DNA from: Rhizobiaceae bacterium
Lineage (GTDB): Bacteria > Pseudomonadota > Alphaproteobacteria > Rhizobiales > Rhizobiaceae
Direction of reading: 5' to 3'
Assembly: GCA_020696915.1 (NCBI GenBank)
Contig: JAJFMR010000218.1
Span: 1 to 5,563 of the forward strand
DNA length: 5,563 bases
Position 1 is the stretch's first letter; each line of letters starts with the position of its first letter. Under the pieces are notes generated by a model. The model did no database searches, was not told the DNA's origin, and saw nothing but the letters and a program-made list of their open reading frames with translations. Of this stretch, positions 1-5,563 are shown piece by piece. The position numbers and the translations under genes are program-made.

Positions 1-39
1 CTGCACTGGTTCGGCGCCGACGAGAAGCGGATCGATTGA
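1..39 (+). CDS. 3' end of an unidentified plus-strand gene (partial)
   Basis: Reading from base 1 in frame 1 gives LHWFGADEKRID followed by a TGA stop at 37-39. Every codon is one favoured in GC-rich alphaproteobacteria, and a hairpin of terminator type begins 12 bases after the stop. Both points suggest the true end of a gene that starts left of the window. Twelve residues are too few to assign a family, so the function is unknown. It converges on the minus-strand esterase, and the two stops are about 120 bases apart. The reading could also be a chance open frame. Confidence 0.45.
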   Translation: MHWFGADEKRID

Positions 40-51
40 GGAAGGTGGCCG

Positions 52-73
52 CCGCCGAAGCCTTTGGCGGTTT
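52..73 (+). terminator. Candidate intrinsic terminator after the partial upstream gene
   Basis: Bases 52-58 (CCGCCGA) pair with 64-70 (TTTGGCGG region) through seven pairs, one of them G-T, around a five-base loop at 59-63. Three T residues follow at 71-73. The position just after the stop at 39 fits a terminator for that gene. The T tract is short, so termination may be weak. A second inverted repeat, TGATCG (105-110) with CGATCA (115-120) around a four-base loop, lies between this hairpin and the esterase stop. It could serve the gene converging from the right, although no T tract follows on either strand. Confidence 0.4.
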
Positions 74-162
74 GACGCGCGCTGCAGAGGCGGCCGGTTC
101 CTCATGATCGCCCTCGATCAAGCGAAGCCTTCGATCAGCGGCGGCCCGGACGGACCGCGTCA

Positions 163-1308
163 TCAGCGCATCAGCCCTGCCCGGCGCAACGCATCCTGAA
201 TGACCTTTCCGATGGCACCCCCTGGCAGAGAGGCAGGGGCGCCCGTCTCCTCGCGGCCCGCCTGCTCGCCGTTCGGCCGCGCCGCAAACCGGTGTGCTTC
301 GCCGTCCTGGACAACCTCGTCCCGCGCCGCAGGACGCTGCGCGCTTGTGCCCGCCAAGCCGAAGAATCGAGCGATGTGCCAGGTGGAGGAGATGCCGGCA
401 TCGATCATATAGGGCCCCGGCACACCGAGCGGCTCCGCGCCTGCGGCATCGAGCGGCGTCCCATGCCCCATTCCGGTGATGCGCCAGGATTCGATGCGTT
501 CGCTGCCGTCCGCTGCCTGCCAGACAGTGCGCGAATATCGGCCTTCGGCCTGGCTGGCCGTCGGCCTTTCCGTCAGTCCGTGCACGCCGAGCCATTGCGC
601 CGCGACGGCGTCGGCATTGGCCGGATCGACAGTCCGGTCGCCGGTGCCGTGCCAGATCGAGATGGTCGGCCAGCGACCGCGATGGTTCGACGCGCTTGCG
701 AGCAGGCTCTGCAGTTCGCCTTCGGAGGGCAGCCCGTGACCGCGCATCCGGTCGAATGCCTCGGGAACCGTGTTGGCGGCGCCGTATGGGAGCCCGGCGA
801 TCACGGCCCCGCCTGCGAACAGCTCGGGATAGGTGGCGAGCATCACCGAAGCCATGGCGCCGCCCGCCGACAGCCCGGTGACGAAAATCCTTTCGGGGTC
901 GATGCGACCGTCGGCCGAAGCCGCCGCTATCATCTGCCGGATGGATAGAGCCTCGCCGCCCCCGCGCCGGTTGTCCTCCGGCTGGAACCAGTTGAAGCAG
1001 AGGTTGGCATTGTTGGCGCGCTGCTGCTCCGGAAACAGCAGCGCGAAGCCGGAGCGATCGGCGAGCCGCGACCATCCGGAGCCGTGGTCATAGCTCGCCG
1101 CCGTCTGCGTGCAGCCATGGAGCACCACCACCAGCGGCGCGCGCTTCTTCAAGGTTGCCGGGAAGTATGTCCGGGCCCGCAATGCGCCGGGGTTGCTGCC
1201 GAAAGCCTCCCGATCCGAGAGGCGATCGCTCGCGTGCGCGCCGCCGAACCGTTCCGGCGACGCGCGCATTGCTGCAAGGCGGGCAATCGTATCGGCGATG
1301 TTTCGCAT
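163..1308 (-). CDS. PHB depolymerase family esterase (alpha/beta hydrolase)
   Basis: This encodes a 381-residue serine hydrolase of the family annotated as esterase/PHB depolymerase (LpqC/Fes-like alpha/beta hydrolases). Visible family marks are the oxyanion-hole segment LHGCTQ (residues 63-68), FNWFQPED (105-112), the nucleophile elbow GLSAG with catalytic Ser147, a likely acid in HGTGD (Asp224, with Asp228 as the alternative), and His282 in GMGHG. After the domain ends near 318, a low-complexity linker leads to a basic C-terminal tail (363-381, ending RRAGLMR), which is common in this group. No signal peptide is apparent (MRNIADTIARLAAM), so it is probably cytoplasmic. The ATG is preceded on the minus strand by AGAGGT at a six-base spacing. 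It lies 149 bases downstream of the aminotransferase on the same strand. The substrate cannot be read from sequence: short-chain esters, aromatic esters and PHA oligomers are all possible. The family call is firm and the PHB specificity is not. Confidence 0.9.
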   Translation of the reverse strand: MRNIADTIARLAAMRASPERFGGAHASDRLSDREAFGSNPGALRARTYFPATLKKRAPLVVVLHGCTQTAASYDHGSGWSRLADRSGFALLFPEQQRANNANLCFNWFQPEDNRRGGGEALSIRQMIAAASADGRIDPERIFVTGLSAGGAMASVMLATYPELFAGGAVIAGLPYGAANTVPEAFDRMRGHGLPSEGELQSLLASASNHRGRWPTISIWHGTGDRTVDPANADAVAAQWLGVHGLTERPTASQAEGRYSRTVWQAADGSERIESWRITGMGHGTPLDAAGAEPLGVPGPYMIDAGISSTWHIARFFGLAGTSAQRPAARDEVVQDGEAHRFAARPNGEQAGREETGAPASLPGGAIGKVIQDALRRAGLMR

Positions 1309-1457
1309 TCCTGGACCTCTGCAGCATGTAAACCGGGCGACTATGTTGCCAACGTCTAGCTATCAGAAACGTTGCTGCAGTGCACACTAATTTGCTGCCG
1401 CGCCGCACAATGGCAACGGCGGCGACAGGCCGAGTGTGCGCGTCGCTTCGCTGATGT
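1309..1457. other. Spacer between aminotransferase and esterase with inverted repeats
   Basis: This 149-base gap separates two minus-strand genes and holds no convincing gene. It contains GCACACT (1382-1388) with its complement AGTGTGC (1433-1439), enclosing a GC-rich segment in which GCCGC (1397-1401) can pair with GCGGC (1419-1423). The structure would form in the transcript just after the aminotransferase stop. It may terminate or stabilise that message, although no T tract follows on the minus strand. Nearer the esterase, CAACGT (1350-1355) and ACGTTG (1369-1374) form a second inverted repeat that could belong to an esterase promoter or operator. The esterase may therefore have its own promoter rather than being a plain second gene of an operon. 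Confidence 0.35.
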
Positions 1458-2795
1458 TCAGATATCGTCGAGCGTTCGGCGCAGGCAGTCGATTATCTCG
1501 TCGATGTGCGCGCGTTCGGCGACAAAGGAAGGGGCGACGATTGCCGTGTCGCCCGTCCATTTCACATGGCAGCCGTTCCAGAACAGTCGCTTCTGCAACT
1601 CGTTGCCGCGTGCTCCCGGCTTTCCGTCCTCGGGGAAGACCTCGACGCCCGCCATCATGCCGTAGCCGCGCAGGTCGCGTATGACGGACAGGTCCCGGAG
1701 CGACCAGATCGCATCCAGGAAATAGGCCGACATGTCCGCCGCGCGCTTGAACAACCCTTCCTCTTCGTAGATGCGCAGCGTGGCCAGGCCGGCGGCGCAG
1801 GCCGCCGGATGGCCGGAATAGGTGTAGCCGTGGAAGAACTCGATGGCGGTCCCTTCGGCCGCGTTGGTGACCGTCTCGTAGACCTCGTCGCTGGCCGCCA
1901 CCGCGCCCATCGGAATGGCGCCGTTGGTCAGCGCCTTGGCCATCGTGATGATGTCCGGCATGACCCCGAAGGCATCGGCGGCAAAGGGCGCGCCGAGCCT
2001 CCCGAATCCGGTTATGACCTCGTCGAAGACGAGCAGGATGCCATGGCGGTCGCAGATGGCGCGGAGCCGCTCGAGATAGTTTTTTGGCGGAACGAGCGTA
2101 CCCGTCGAGCCGGCGATGGGCTCCACGAACACTGCCGCAATGGTGGCGCCGCCGTAGGTCTCGCAGTGGCGCTGCAGGTCGTCCGCAAGCTCGGCGCCGC
2201 GTTCCGGCTGCCCCCGGGTGAATGCCTGGTCGGGGTCCCAGGTATGACGGATCGTGACGACGCTGGGCATGACCACCGGGAAGGTCTCGCGATTGCGCAC
2301 CATGCCCGACAGCGAAACCCCGCCAATGTTGACGCCGTGATAGGCCCGCTCGCGCGAAACGAAGCGCAGCCGCTGCGATTGCCCCCGCGCACGGTGATAG
2401 GCCATCACCATTTTCAGCGCCGTGTCGACCGACTCGGAACCGGAATTGGTGAAGAAGACATGGTTGAACGGCTCCGGCAGCAGCCCGCAGAGCTTCGCGG
2501 CGAGCGCGAAAGAGGCTGGCTGACCGAGCTGAAAGGGCGCGGTGTAGTCGTTCTGGAGCATCTGGGCATGGACGGCATCGGCGATCTCGCGGCGCCCGTG
2601 ACCGGCTGCGACGTTGAACAGTCCGGACGATCCATCGATGAGGCGCTCACCGTTCTGGTTCCACAGATACATGCCTTCGCTTCTGGTGATGAGGCGCGGC
2701 GATGCCTTGAAGTCGCGGTTGGCCGTGAACGGCATCCAGTGCTGTTCCAGCGAGTTGGTTGCAAGGCTCGCGGTCGACGCAGCGGGCAGGTTCAT
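1458..2795 (-). CDS. tpa: Class III omega-aminotransferase, probable taurine:pyruvate aminotransferase
   Basis: This encodes a 445-residue PLP-dependent class III (fold type I) aminotransferase. Family marks are HWMPFTANRDF (19-29), the phosphate-binding NSGSES (117-122), AYHG (151-154, Tyr152 stacking on PLP), VEPIAG (224-229), DEVITGFGR (258-266, Asp258 on the pyridine nitrogen), Schiff-base Lys287 in TMAKALTNG, and YTYSGHP (324-330). The N-terminal HWMPFTANR segment resembles beta-alanine:pyruvate/omega-amino acid:pyruvate aminotransferases. Divergence from xsc and proximity to tauA argue that it converts taurine and pyruvate to sulfoacetaldehyde and alanine in the cytoplasm. The start at 2795 is chosen because GGAGGA lies six bases upstream. 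A start 27 codons earlier (2876) would place basic, non-family residues before it and run into the promoter region. Beta-alanine, hypotaurine or another omega-amine remain possible substrates. The family is certain, the taurine role is inferred from context, and the symbol is provisional. Confidence 0.82.
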   Translation of the reverse strand: MNLPAASTASLATNSLEQHWMPFTANRDFKASPRLITRSEGMYLWNQNGERLIDGSSGLFNVAAGHGRREIADAVHAQMLQNDYTAPFQLGQPASFALAAKLCGLLPEPFNHVFFTNSGSESVDTALKMVMAYHRARGQSQRLRFVSRERAYHGVNIGGVSLSGMVRNRETFPVVMPSVVTIRHTWDPDQAFTRGQPERGAELADDLQRHCETYGGATIAAVFVEPIAGSTGTLVPPKNYLERLRAICDRHGILLVFDEVITGFGRLGAPFAADAFGVMPDIITMAKALTNGAIPMGAVAASDEVYETVTNAAEGTAIEFFHGYTYSGHPAACAAGLATLRIYEEEGLFKRAADMSAYFLDAIWSLRDLSVIRDLRGYGMMAGVEVFPEDGKPGARGNELQKRLFWNGCHVKWTGDTAIVAPSFVAERAHIDEIIDCLRRTLDDI

Positions 2796-2801
2796 GAACT
2801 T

Positions 2802-2807
2802 TCCTCC
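2802..2807 (-). promoter_or_regulatory. Strong Shine-Dalgarno fixing the aminotransferase start
   Basis: On the minus strand GGAGGA is followed by six bases and then the ATG at 2795-2793. This near-consensus site supports the shorter protein over the longer open frame that begins at 2876. Confidence 0.8.
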
Positions 2808-2843
2808 GCGAAAGCAGGAGACGGTCGTTTGGTTCTCGCGCTC

Positions 2844-2856
2844 TTCCCTGCGGGAA
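2844..2856. promoter_or_regulatory. Candidate operator palindrome TTCCC-TGC-GGGAA
   Basis: Perfect five-base arms flank a three-base centre, located 49 to 61 bases upstream of the aminotransferase start and about 160 bases upstream of xsc. It sits between the two halves of the inverted pair CGTTTGGT/ACCAAACG. This is compatible with a dimeric regulator acting on the minus-strand gene. No regulator can be named from sequence alone. Confidence 0.3.
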
Positions 2857-2890
2857 AGTAGGACCAGGCGGCGCACTTCGAATGACCAAA

Positions 2891-2905
2891 CGCCGAACGT
2901 CGGCG
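2891..2905. promoter_or_regulatory. Candidate operator palindrome CGCCGA-ACG-TCGGCG
   Basis: Perfect six-base arms flank a three-base centre near the middle of the divergent region. The right arm is part of GTCGGCGG, which recurs 80 bases downstream (2979-2986), close to the xsc start. GC-rich palindromes arise easily by chance in DNA of this composition, so this is a weak call. Confidence 0.25.
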
Positions 2906-3019
2906 GTGAGCGGGCGGCATCCGACGCCGCCGTATTGCAGCGACAGAACGGTTTCTATCGCCATCGAACCGCTCTACTGTCGGCGGAAAAGCGGGTGACG
3001 CGATCGAGGGGACCGGGAA

Positions 3020-4798
3020 ATGAGGATGACCACCGAGGAAGCCTTCGTGAAGGTTCTCCAGATGCATGGCATCGAGCACGCGTTCGGCATCATCGGATCG
3101 GCGATGATGCCGGTTTCCGACCTGTTCCCCAAGGCCGGCATAACCTTCTGGGACTGCGCCCATGAATGCAACGCGGGGATGATGGCCGACGGCTTCACCC
3201 GCGCGACCGGCCTGATGTCGATGGCCATTGCCCAGAACGGGCCGGGCATCACCAATTTCGTGACGCCGGTGAAGACCGCCTACTGGAACCACTCGCCGCT
3301 GCTCCTGGTAACGCCGCAGGCGGCAAACCGCACGATCGGGCAGGGCGGCTTCCAGGAGATCGAGCAGATGGCGCTGTTCAGGGACATCGTCTGCTATCAG
3401 GAGGAGGTGAGGGATCCGGCGCGAATGGCCGAGGTCCTGAACCGGGTGATCGAGAAAGCCTGGCGCGGTTCGGCCCCGGCGCAGATCAACGTCCCGCGGG
3501 ACTTCTGGACCCAGGTCGTCGACATCGAGTTGCCGCAGGTCGTCCGGCTGGAGCGTCCGGCGGGAGGGCATGCGGCGATCGAAGAGGCGGCGCGCCTGCT
3601 TTCCGAGGCGCGCTTCCCGGTGATCCTGAACGGCGCCGGCGTGGTGCTGGGCGAAGCCATCGACGCGTCACGGCGCCTGGCCGAGCGGCTCGCAGCGCCA
3701 GTGTGCTGCGGTTACCAGCACAATGATGCGTTTCCGGGCTCGCATCCCCTCGCGGCTGGCCCGCTCGGCTACAATGGCTCGAAGGCGGCCATGCAACTGA
3801 TCGCCCAGGCCGACGTGGTGCTGGCGCTCGGCACGCGGTTGAACCCGTTCTCCACCTTGCCCGGCTATGGCATCGATTACTGGCCGCGCCAGGCCAAGCT
3901 CATCCAGGTCGACATCAACAGCGACCGCATCGGGCTCACGAAGAGGGTGACGGTCGGAATACAGGGGGACGCGCGGCTGGTTGCCGAGCAGATCCTCGGG
4001 CGACTTGGGACGCAGGCGGGCCAATCCGGCAGGGCGGAGCGCGAGGCGCTGATCCATCGAACCCGCTCCGCCTGGCTCCAGCAGCTGAGCTCGATGGATC
4101 ACGAGGAGGATGACCCGGGTACCGACTGGAACCGGCGCGCGCGGGCCCGCGAGCCGCACAGGATGTCGCCCCGCATGGCCTGGCGGGCCATCCAGGCAGC
4201 GCTGCCGAGGGAGGCCATCATCTCCTCCGACATCGGCAACAACTGCGCCATCGGCAATGCCTATCCGGCTTTCGAGCAGGGCCGGAAGTATCTCGCGCCC
4301 GGGCTCTTCGGCCCCTGCGGCTACGGTTTCCCCGCCATCATAGGTGCCAAGATCGGCTGCCCCGACGTGCCGGTGGTCGGCTTTGCCGGCGACGGCGCCT
4401 TCGGCATCTCCATGAACGAGATCACCGCGTGCGGCCGCCATCCCTGGCCGGCCGTCACCATGGTCATCTTCCGCAACTACCAGTGGGGCGCCGAGAAGCG
4501 CAACACGACGCTCTGGTTCGACGACAATTTCGTCGGCACCGAGCTCGACTTGGACGTGCAGTATGCGGCAATTGCCCAAGCCTGCGGGCACAAGGGTGTG
4601 CAGGTTGCCACCATGCAGGCGTTGACCGAGACGCTTTCCGCGGCGGTCGAGGCGCAGATGCGGCAGCGCGCCACGACCTTCATCGAGGTTCTGCTGAACC
4701 AGGAACTGGGAGAGCCCTTCCGCCGCGATGCCATGAAGAAACCGGTGGTGGTGGCGGGGATCGACGCAAGCCACATGCGTCCGCAGCAGCTCTCGTGA
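3020..4798 (+). CDS. xsc: Sulfoacetaldehyde acetyltransferase (ThDP-dependent)
   Basis: This encodes a 592-residue cytoplasmic enzyme that converts sulfoacetaldehyde and phosphate to acetyl phosphate and sulfite (EC 2.3.3.15), the C-S bond-cleaving step of taurine dissimilation. It has the three-domain layout of ThDP enzymes: PYR domain about 1-170 with catalytic Glu49 in CAHE, central domain about 185-325, and PP domain about 380-560 with the Mg/ThDP motif GDGAFG (457-462) running to RNYQWG (485-490). Stretches that distinguish Xsc from acetolactate synthase are MTTEEAFVKVLQMHGIEHAF (3-22), SSMDHEEDDPGT (357-368), AEKRNTTLWFDDNFVG (491-506) and QELGEPFRRDAMKKP (561-575). Full length for the family. 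The ATG at 3020 has GAGGGG eight bases upstream. The ATG two codons later has only a poorly spaced site. Divergent from the aminotransferase that supplies its substrate, and followed by tauA. Acetyl phosphate would need Pta, which is not in the window. Confidence 0.97.
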   Translation: MRMTTEEAFVKVLQMHGIEHAFGIIGSAMMPVSDLFPKAGITFWDCAHECNAGMMADGFTRATGLMSMAIAQNGPGITNFVTPVKTAYWNHSPLLLVTPQAANRTIGQGGFQEIEQMALFRDIVCYQEEVRDPARMAEVLNRVIEKAWRGSAPAQINVPRDFWTQVVDIELPQVVRLERPAGGHAAIEEAARLLSEARFPVILNGAGVVLGEAIDASRRLAERLAAPVCCGYQHNDAFPGSHPLAAGPLGYNGSKAAMQLIAQADVVLALGTRLNPFSTLPGYGIDYWPRQAKLIQVDINSDRIGLTKRVTVGIQGDARLVAEQILGRLGTQAGQSGRAEREALIHRTRSAWLQQLSSMDHEEDDPGTDWNRRARAREPHRMSPRMAWRAIQAALPREAIISSDIGNNCAIGNAYPAFEQGRKYLAPGLFGPCGYGFPAIIGAKIGCPDVPVVGFAGDGAFGISMNEITACGRHPWPAVTMVIFRNYQWGAEKRNTTLWFDDNFVGTELDLDVQYAAIAQACGHKGVQVATMQALTETLSAAVEAQMRQRATTFIEVLLNQELGEPFRRDAMKKPVVVAGIDASHMRPQQLS

Positions 4799-4805
4799 GC
4801 GATGC

Positions 4806-4822
4806 ACGGCGGGCTCCGCCGT
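4806..4822 (+). terminator. Hairpin just after xsc
   Basis: ACGGCGG (4806-4812) pairs perfectly with CCGCCGT (4816-4822) across a three-base GCT loop, seven bases after the xsc stop. There is no T tract. It may stabilise the 3' end of xsc mRNA or act as a weak or partial terminator that lowers read-through into tauA. Confidence 0.4.
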
Positions 4823-4861
4823 CCTCACCGGCGCCGGGACACGTCCACCGCAATTGCGCGA

Positions 4862-4910
4862 AGCGGCCCGCCTGCGGCCGTCAGGCCGCTGTGGACTTCC
4901 TTTGGGGAAG
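4862..4910 (+). promoter_or_regulatory. Leader hairpins with alternative pairings upstream of tauA
   Basis: GGCCGC (4884-4889) can pair either with GCGGCC at 4874-4879 (four-base loop) or with the identical GCGGCC at 4863-4868 (seven pairs when extended to AGCGGCC/GGCCGCT). The two folds exclude each other. A further stem, CTTCC (4896-4900) with GGAAG (4906-4910), would cover the purine-rich GGGGAAGG that precedes the ATG at 4912. These folds could set the level of tauA relative to xsc. No metabolite-binding riboswitch class was recognised. Confidence 0.3.
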
Positions 4911-4959
4911 GATGTTTGATGGAGAGAAGAAGACTGCATCGACAATGGGGAACAGGACG

Positions 4960-5563
4960 ATGATCGGAAAGATGGCTTTGGCGCTCGCGGGTGCCGCAAT
5001 GGGATTCGGTGGTGCTTCGGCGGTTGCGCAGGAAAAGGTGACGGTCGCCTATTTCATGGAATGGCCGACCGCCAATCAGGTCGCCCAGATGAACGAGACC
5101 TACGACAAGGCCATGGGCGTCGAAGTCGAGTGGCGTGCCTTCGGCAACGGCAACGAGATGACGCAGGCGATGGTCTCTGGAGACGTGCAGATCGCCTATA
5201 GCCAGGGCTTCGTGCCCTTCGTGGTCGGCACCTCGAGCGGTGCGCCGCTGAAGCTGGTCGGCATCGCCGTCACCTATGCCGAGAACGACCTGTGCATCGT
5301 CCGCGACGATGCCGGCATAACCAAGGAGAACGCCCGCGATCTCGAGGGCAAGAAAGTCGCCACGCAACTGGGCAACGTCACCCATTACAAGCTTCTGAAG
5401 ACGCTGGAGCATCTGGGCGTCGATGCGGCCAAGGTCGAGTTGGTGCAGATGAATCCGGCCGACGCCGCCGTTGCCATGGTGCGCGGCGACGTGGTGATGG
5501 GCTGCGCTTTCGGCGGTGCGCTCGACCGTATGAAGGAAGTGGGCAAGCCGCTGATGACGGGCG
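4960..5563 (+). CDS. tauA: Taurine ABC transporter, periplasmic substrate-binding protein (partial, 3' end outside window)
   Basis: The visible 201 residues are the N-terminal part of a TauA/SsuA-type solute-binding protein that delivers taurine to an ABC importer. A Sec signal peptide is clear: MIGK, a hydrophobic run to about residue 19, then a SAVA-QEK cleavage site after Ala23. The mature part begins KVTVAYFMEWPTANQVAQ (26-43) and continues with EVEWRAFGNGNEMTQAM, GDVQIAYSQG, DLEGKKVATQLGNVTHYKLL (127-146) and GDVVMGCAFGG, all typical of this family. The start is uncertain. ATG at 4960 gives the most compact signal peptide and has GGGGA eight bases upstream. In-frame ATGs at 4945 and 4912 would add 5 or 16 residues (MFDGEKK...) to the n-region. 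It lies 161 bases after xsc on the same strand. The permease and ATPase (TauC, TauB) should follow beyond base 5563. A related aliphatic sulfonate is a less likely ligand. Confidence 0.9.
   Translation, partial: MIGKMALALAGAAMGFGGASAVAQEKVTVAYFMEWPTANQVAQMNETYDKAMGVEVEWRAFGNGNEMTQAMVSGDVQIAYSQGFVPFVVGTSSGAPLKLVGIAVTYAENDLCIVRDDAGITKENARDLEGKKVATQLGNVTHYKLLKTLEHLGVDAAKVELVQMNPADAAVAMVRGDVVMGCAFGGALDRMKEVGKPLMTG

Larger units (their letters stand above)
2796..3019. promoter_or_regulatory. Divergent promoter/operator region between aminotransferase and xsc
   Basis: The two genes start back to back over 224 bases, so both promoters must lie here or overlap. No sigma70 boxes stand out enough to place with confidence. 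TTGCAG at 2935-2940 is a possible -35 for xsc, but no good -10 lies at the right spacing. Symmetrical elements are clearer. TTCCC-TGC-GGGAA lies at 2844-2856. CGTTTGGT at 2826-2833 is matched by its complement ACCAAACG at 2885-2892. CGCCGA-ACG-TCGGCG lies at 2891-2905. GTCGGCGG, followed shortly by GCGGG, occurs twice (2899-2914 and 2979-2995). In related bacteria taurine genes are controlled by TauR, a GntR/MocR-type activator. I did not see the TauR repeat as I remember it (CTGGAC followed by an AT-rich tail), and no regulator gene is in the window. Confidence 0.6.

Noticed and set aside
105..137. Repeated TCGATCA (114-120 and 131-137) as a possible attachment site or mobile-element end
   Set aside because: Seven bases, no target duplication, and no integrase or transposase nearby. 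It is better explained by small hairpins between convergent genes.
292..948. A 218-codon plus-strand open frame opposite the esterase
   Set aside because: It is a shadow of the esterase, which carries the complete Ser-Asp-His set. The opposite frame shows no motif.
1506..2861. A 451-codon plus-strand open frame opposite the aminotransferase
   Set aside because: It lies antisense to a gene with clear catalytic motifs. Its translation is rich in Arg, Gly and Val with no recognisable domain, as is typical of antisense frames in GC-rich DNA.
2793..2876. N-terminal extension of the aminotransferase to an ATG at 2876
   Set aside because: The added 27 residues (MRRLVLLSRREEREN...) do not match the family, and they include translated promoter DNA and the GGAGGA ribosome-binding site that serves the downstream ATG.
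2792..3571. A 259-codon minus-strand open frame spanning the divergent promoter and the 5' part of xsc
   Set aside because: It overlaps both the promoter region and conserved xsc coding sequence. The composition is His/Arg-rich and no domain is visible.
3668..4999. A 443-codon minus-strand open frame opposite xsc and the tauA start
   Set aside because: It is the mirror frame of xsc, with no family motif, and it runs through the xsc-tauA spacer into the tauA signal peptide.

Overview
The window reads as chromosomal DNA of a GC-rich alphaproteobacterium, most likely a member of the Hyphomicrobiales (Mesorhizobium/Aminobacter/Rhizobium-like). This rests on the strong preference for codons ending in G or C and on the close resemblance, from memory, of the Xsc and TauA proteins to those of that group. 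No phage, transposon, CRISPR, tRNA or rRNA signal was seen.

Layout. Bases 1-39 are the last 12 codons and stop of a plus-strand gene that begins outside the window, followed by a likely terminator hairpin. Converging on it from the minus strand is a complete esterase of the PHB-depolymerase family (163-1308). Next, also on the minus strand, is a class III omega-amino acid:pyruvate aminotransferase, probably taurine:pyruvate aminotransferase (1458-2795). A 224-base divergent promoter region (2796-3019) separates it from the plus-strand gene for sulfoacetaldehyde acetyltransferase, xsc (3020-4798). After a 161-base spacer rich in hairpins comes the start of tauA, the periplasmic taurine-binding protein (from about 4960, running off the right edge).

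How the genes work together. TauA captures taurine for an ABC importer whose other subunits should lie to the right of the window. The aminotransferase moves the amino group of taurine to pyruvate, giving sulfoacetaldehyde and alanine. Xsc cleaves sulfoacetaldehyde with phosphate to acetyl phosphate and sulfite. This is dissimilation of taurine as a carbon and nitrogen source, not TauD-type sulfur scavenging. A phosphotransacetylase, an alanine dehydrogenase, a sulfite exporter or oxidase and a TauR regulator would be expected but are not in this window. The esterase has no obvious role in the pathway.

The pathway is known. The points worth a second look are the transaminase subfamily and two apparent pocket substitutions, the symmetrical elements in the divergent promoter, and the alternative hairpins and uncertain start codon upstream of tauA.
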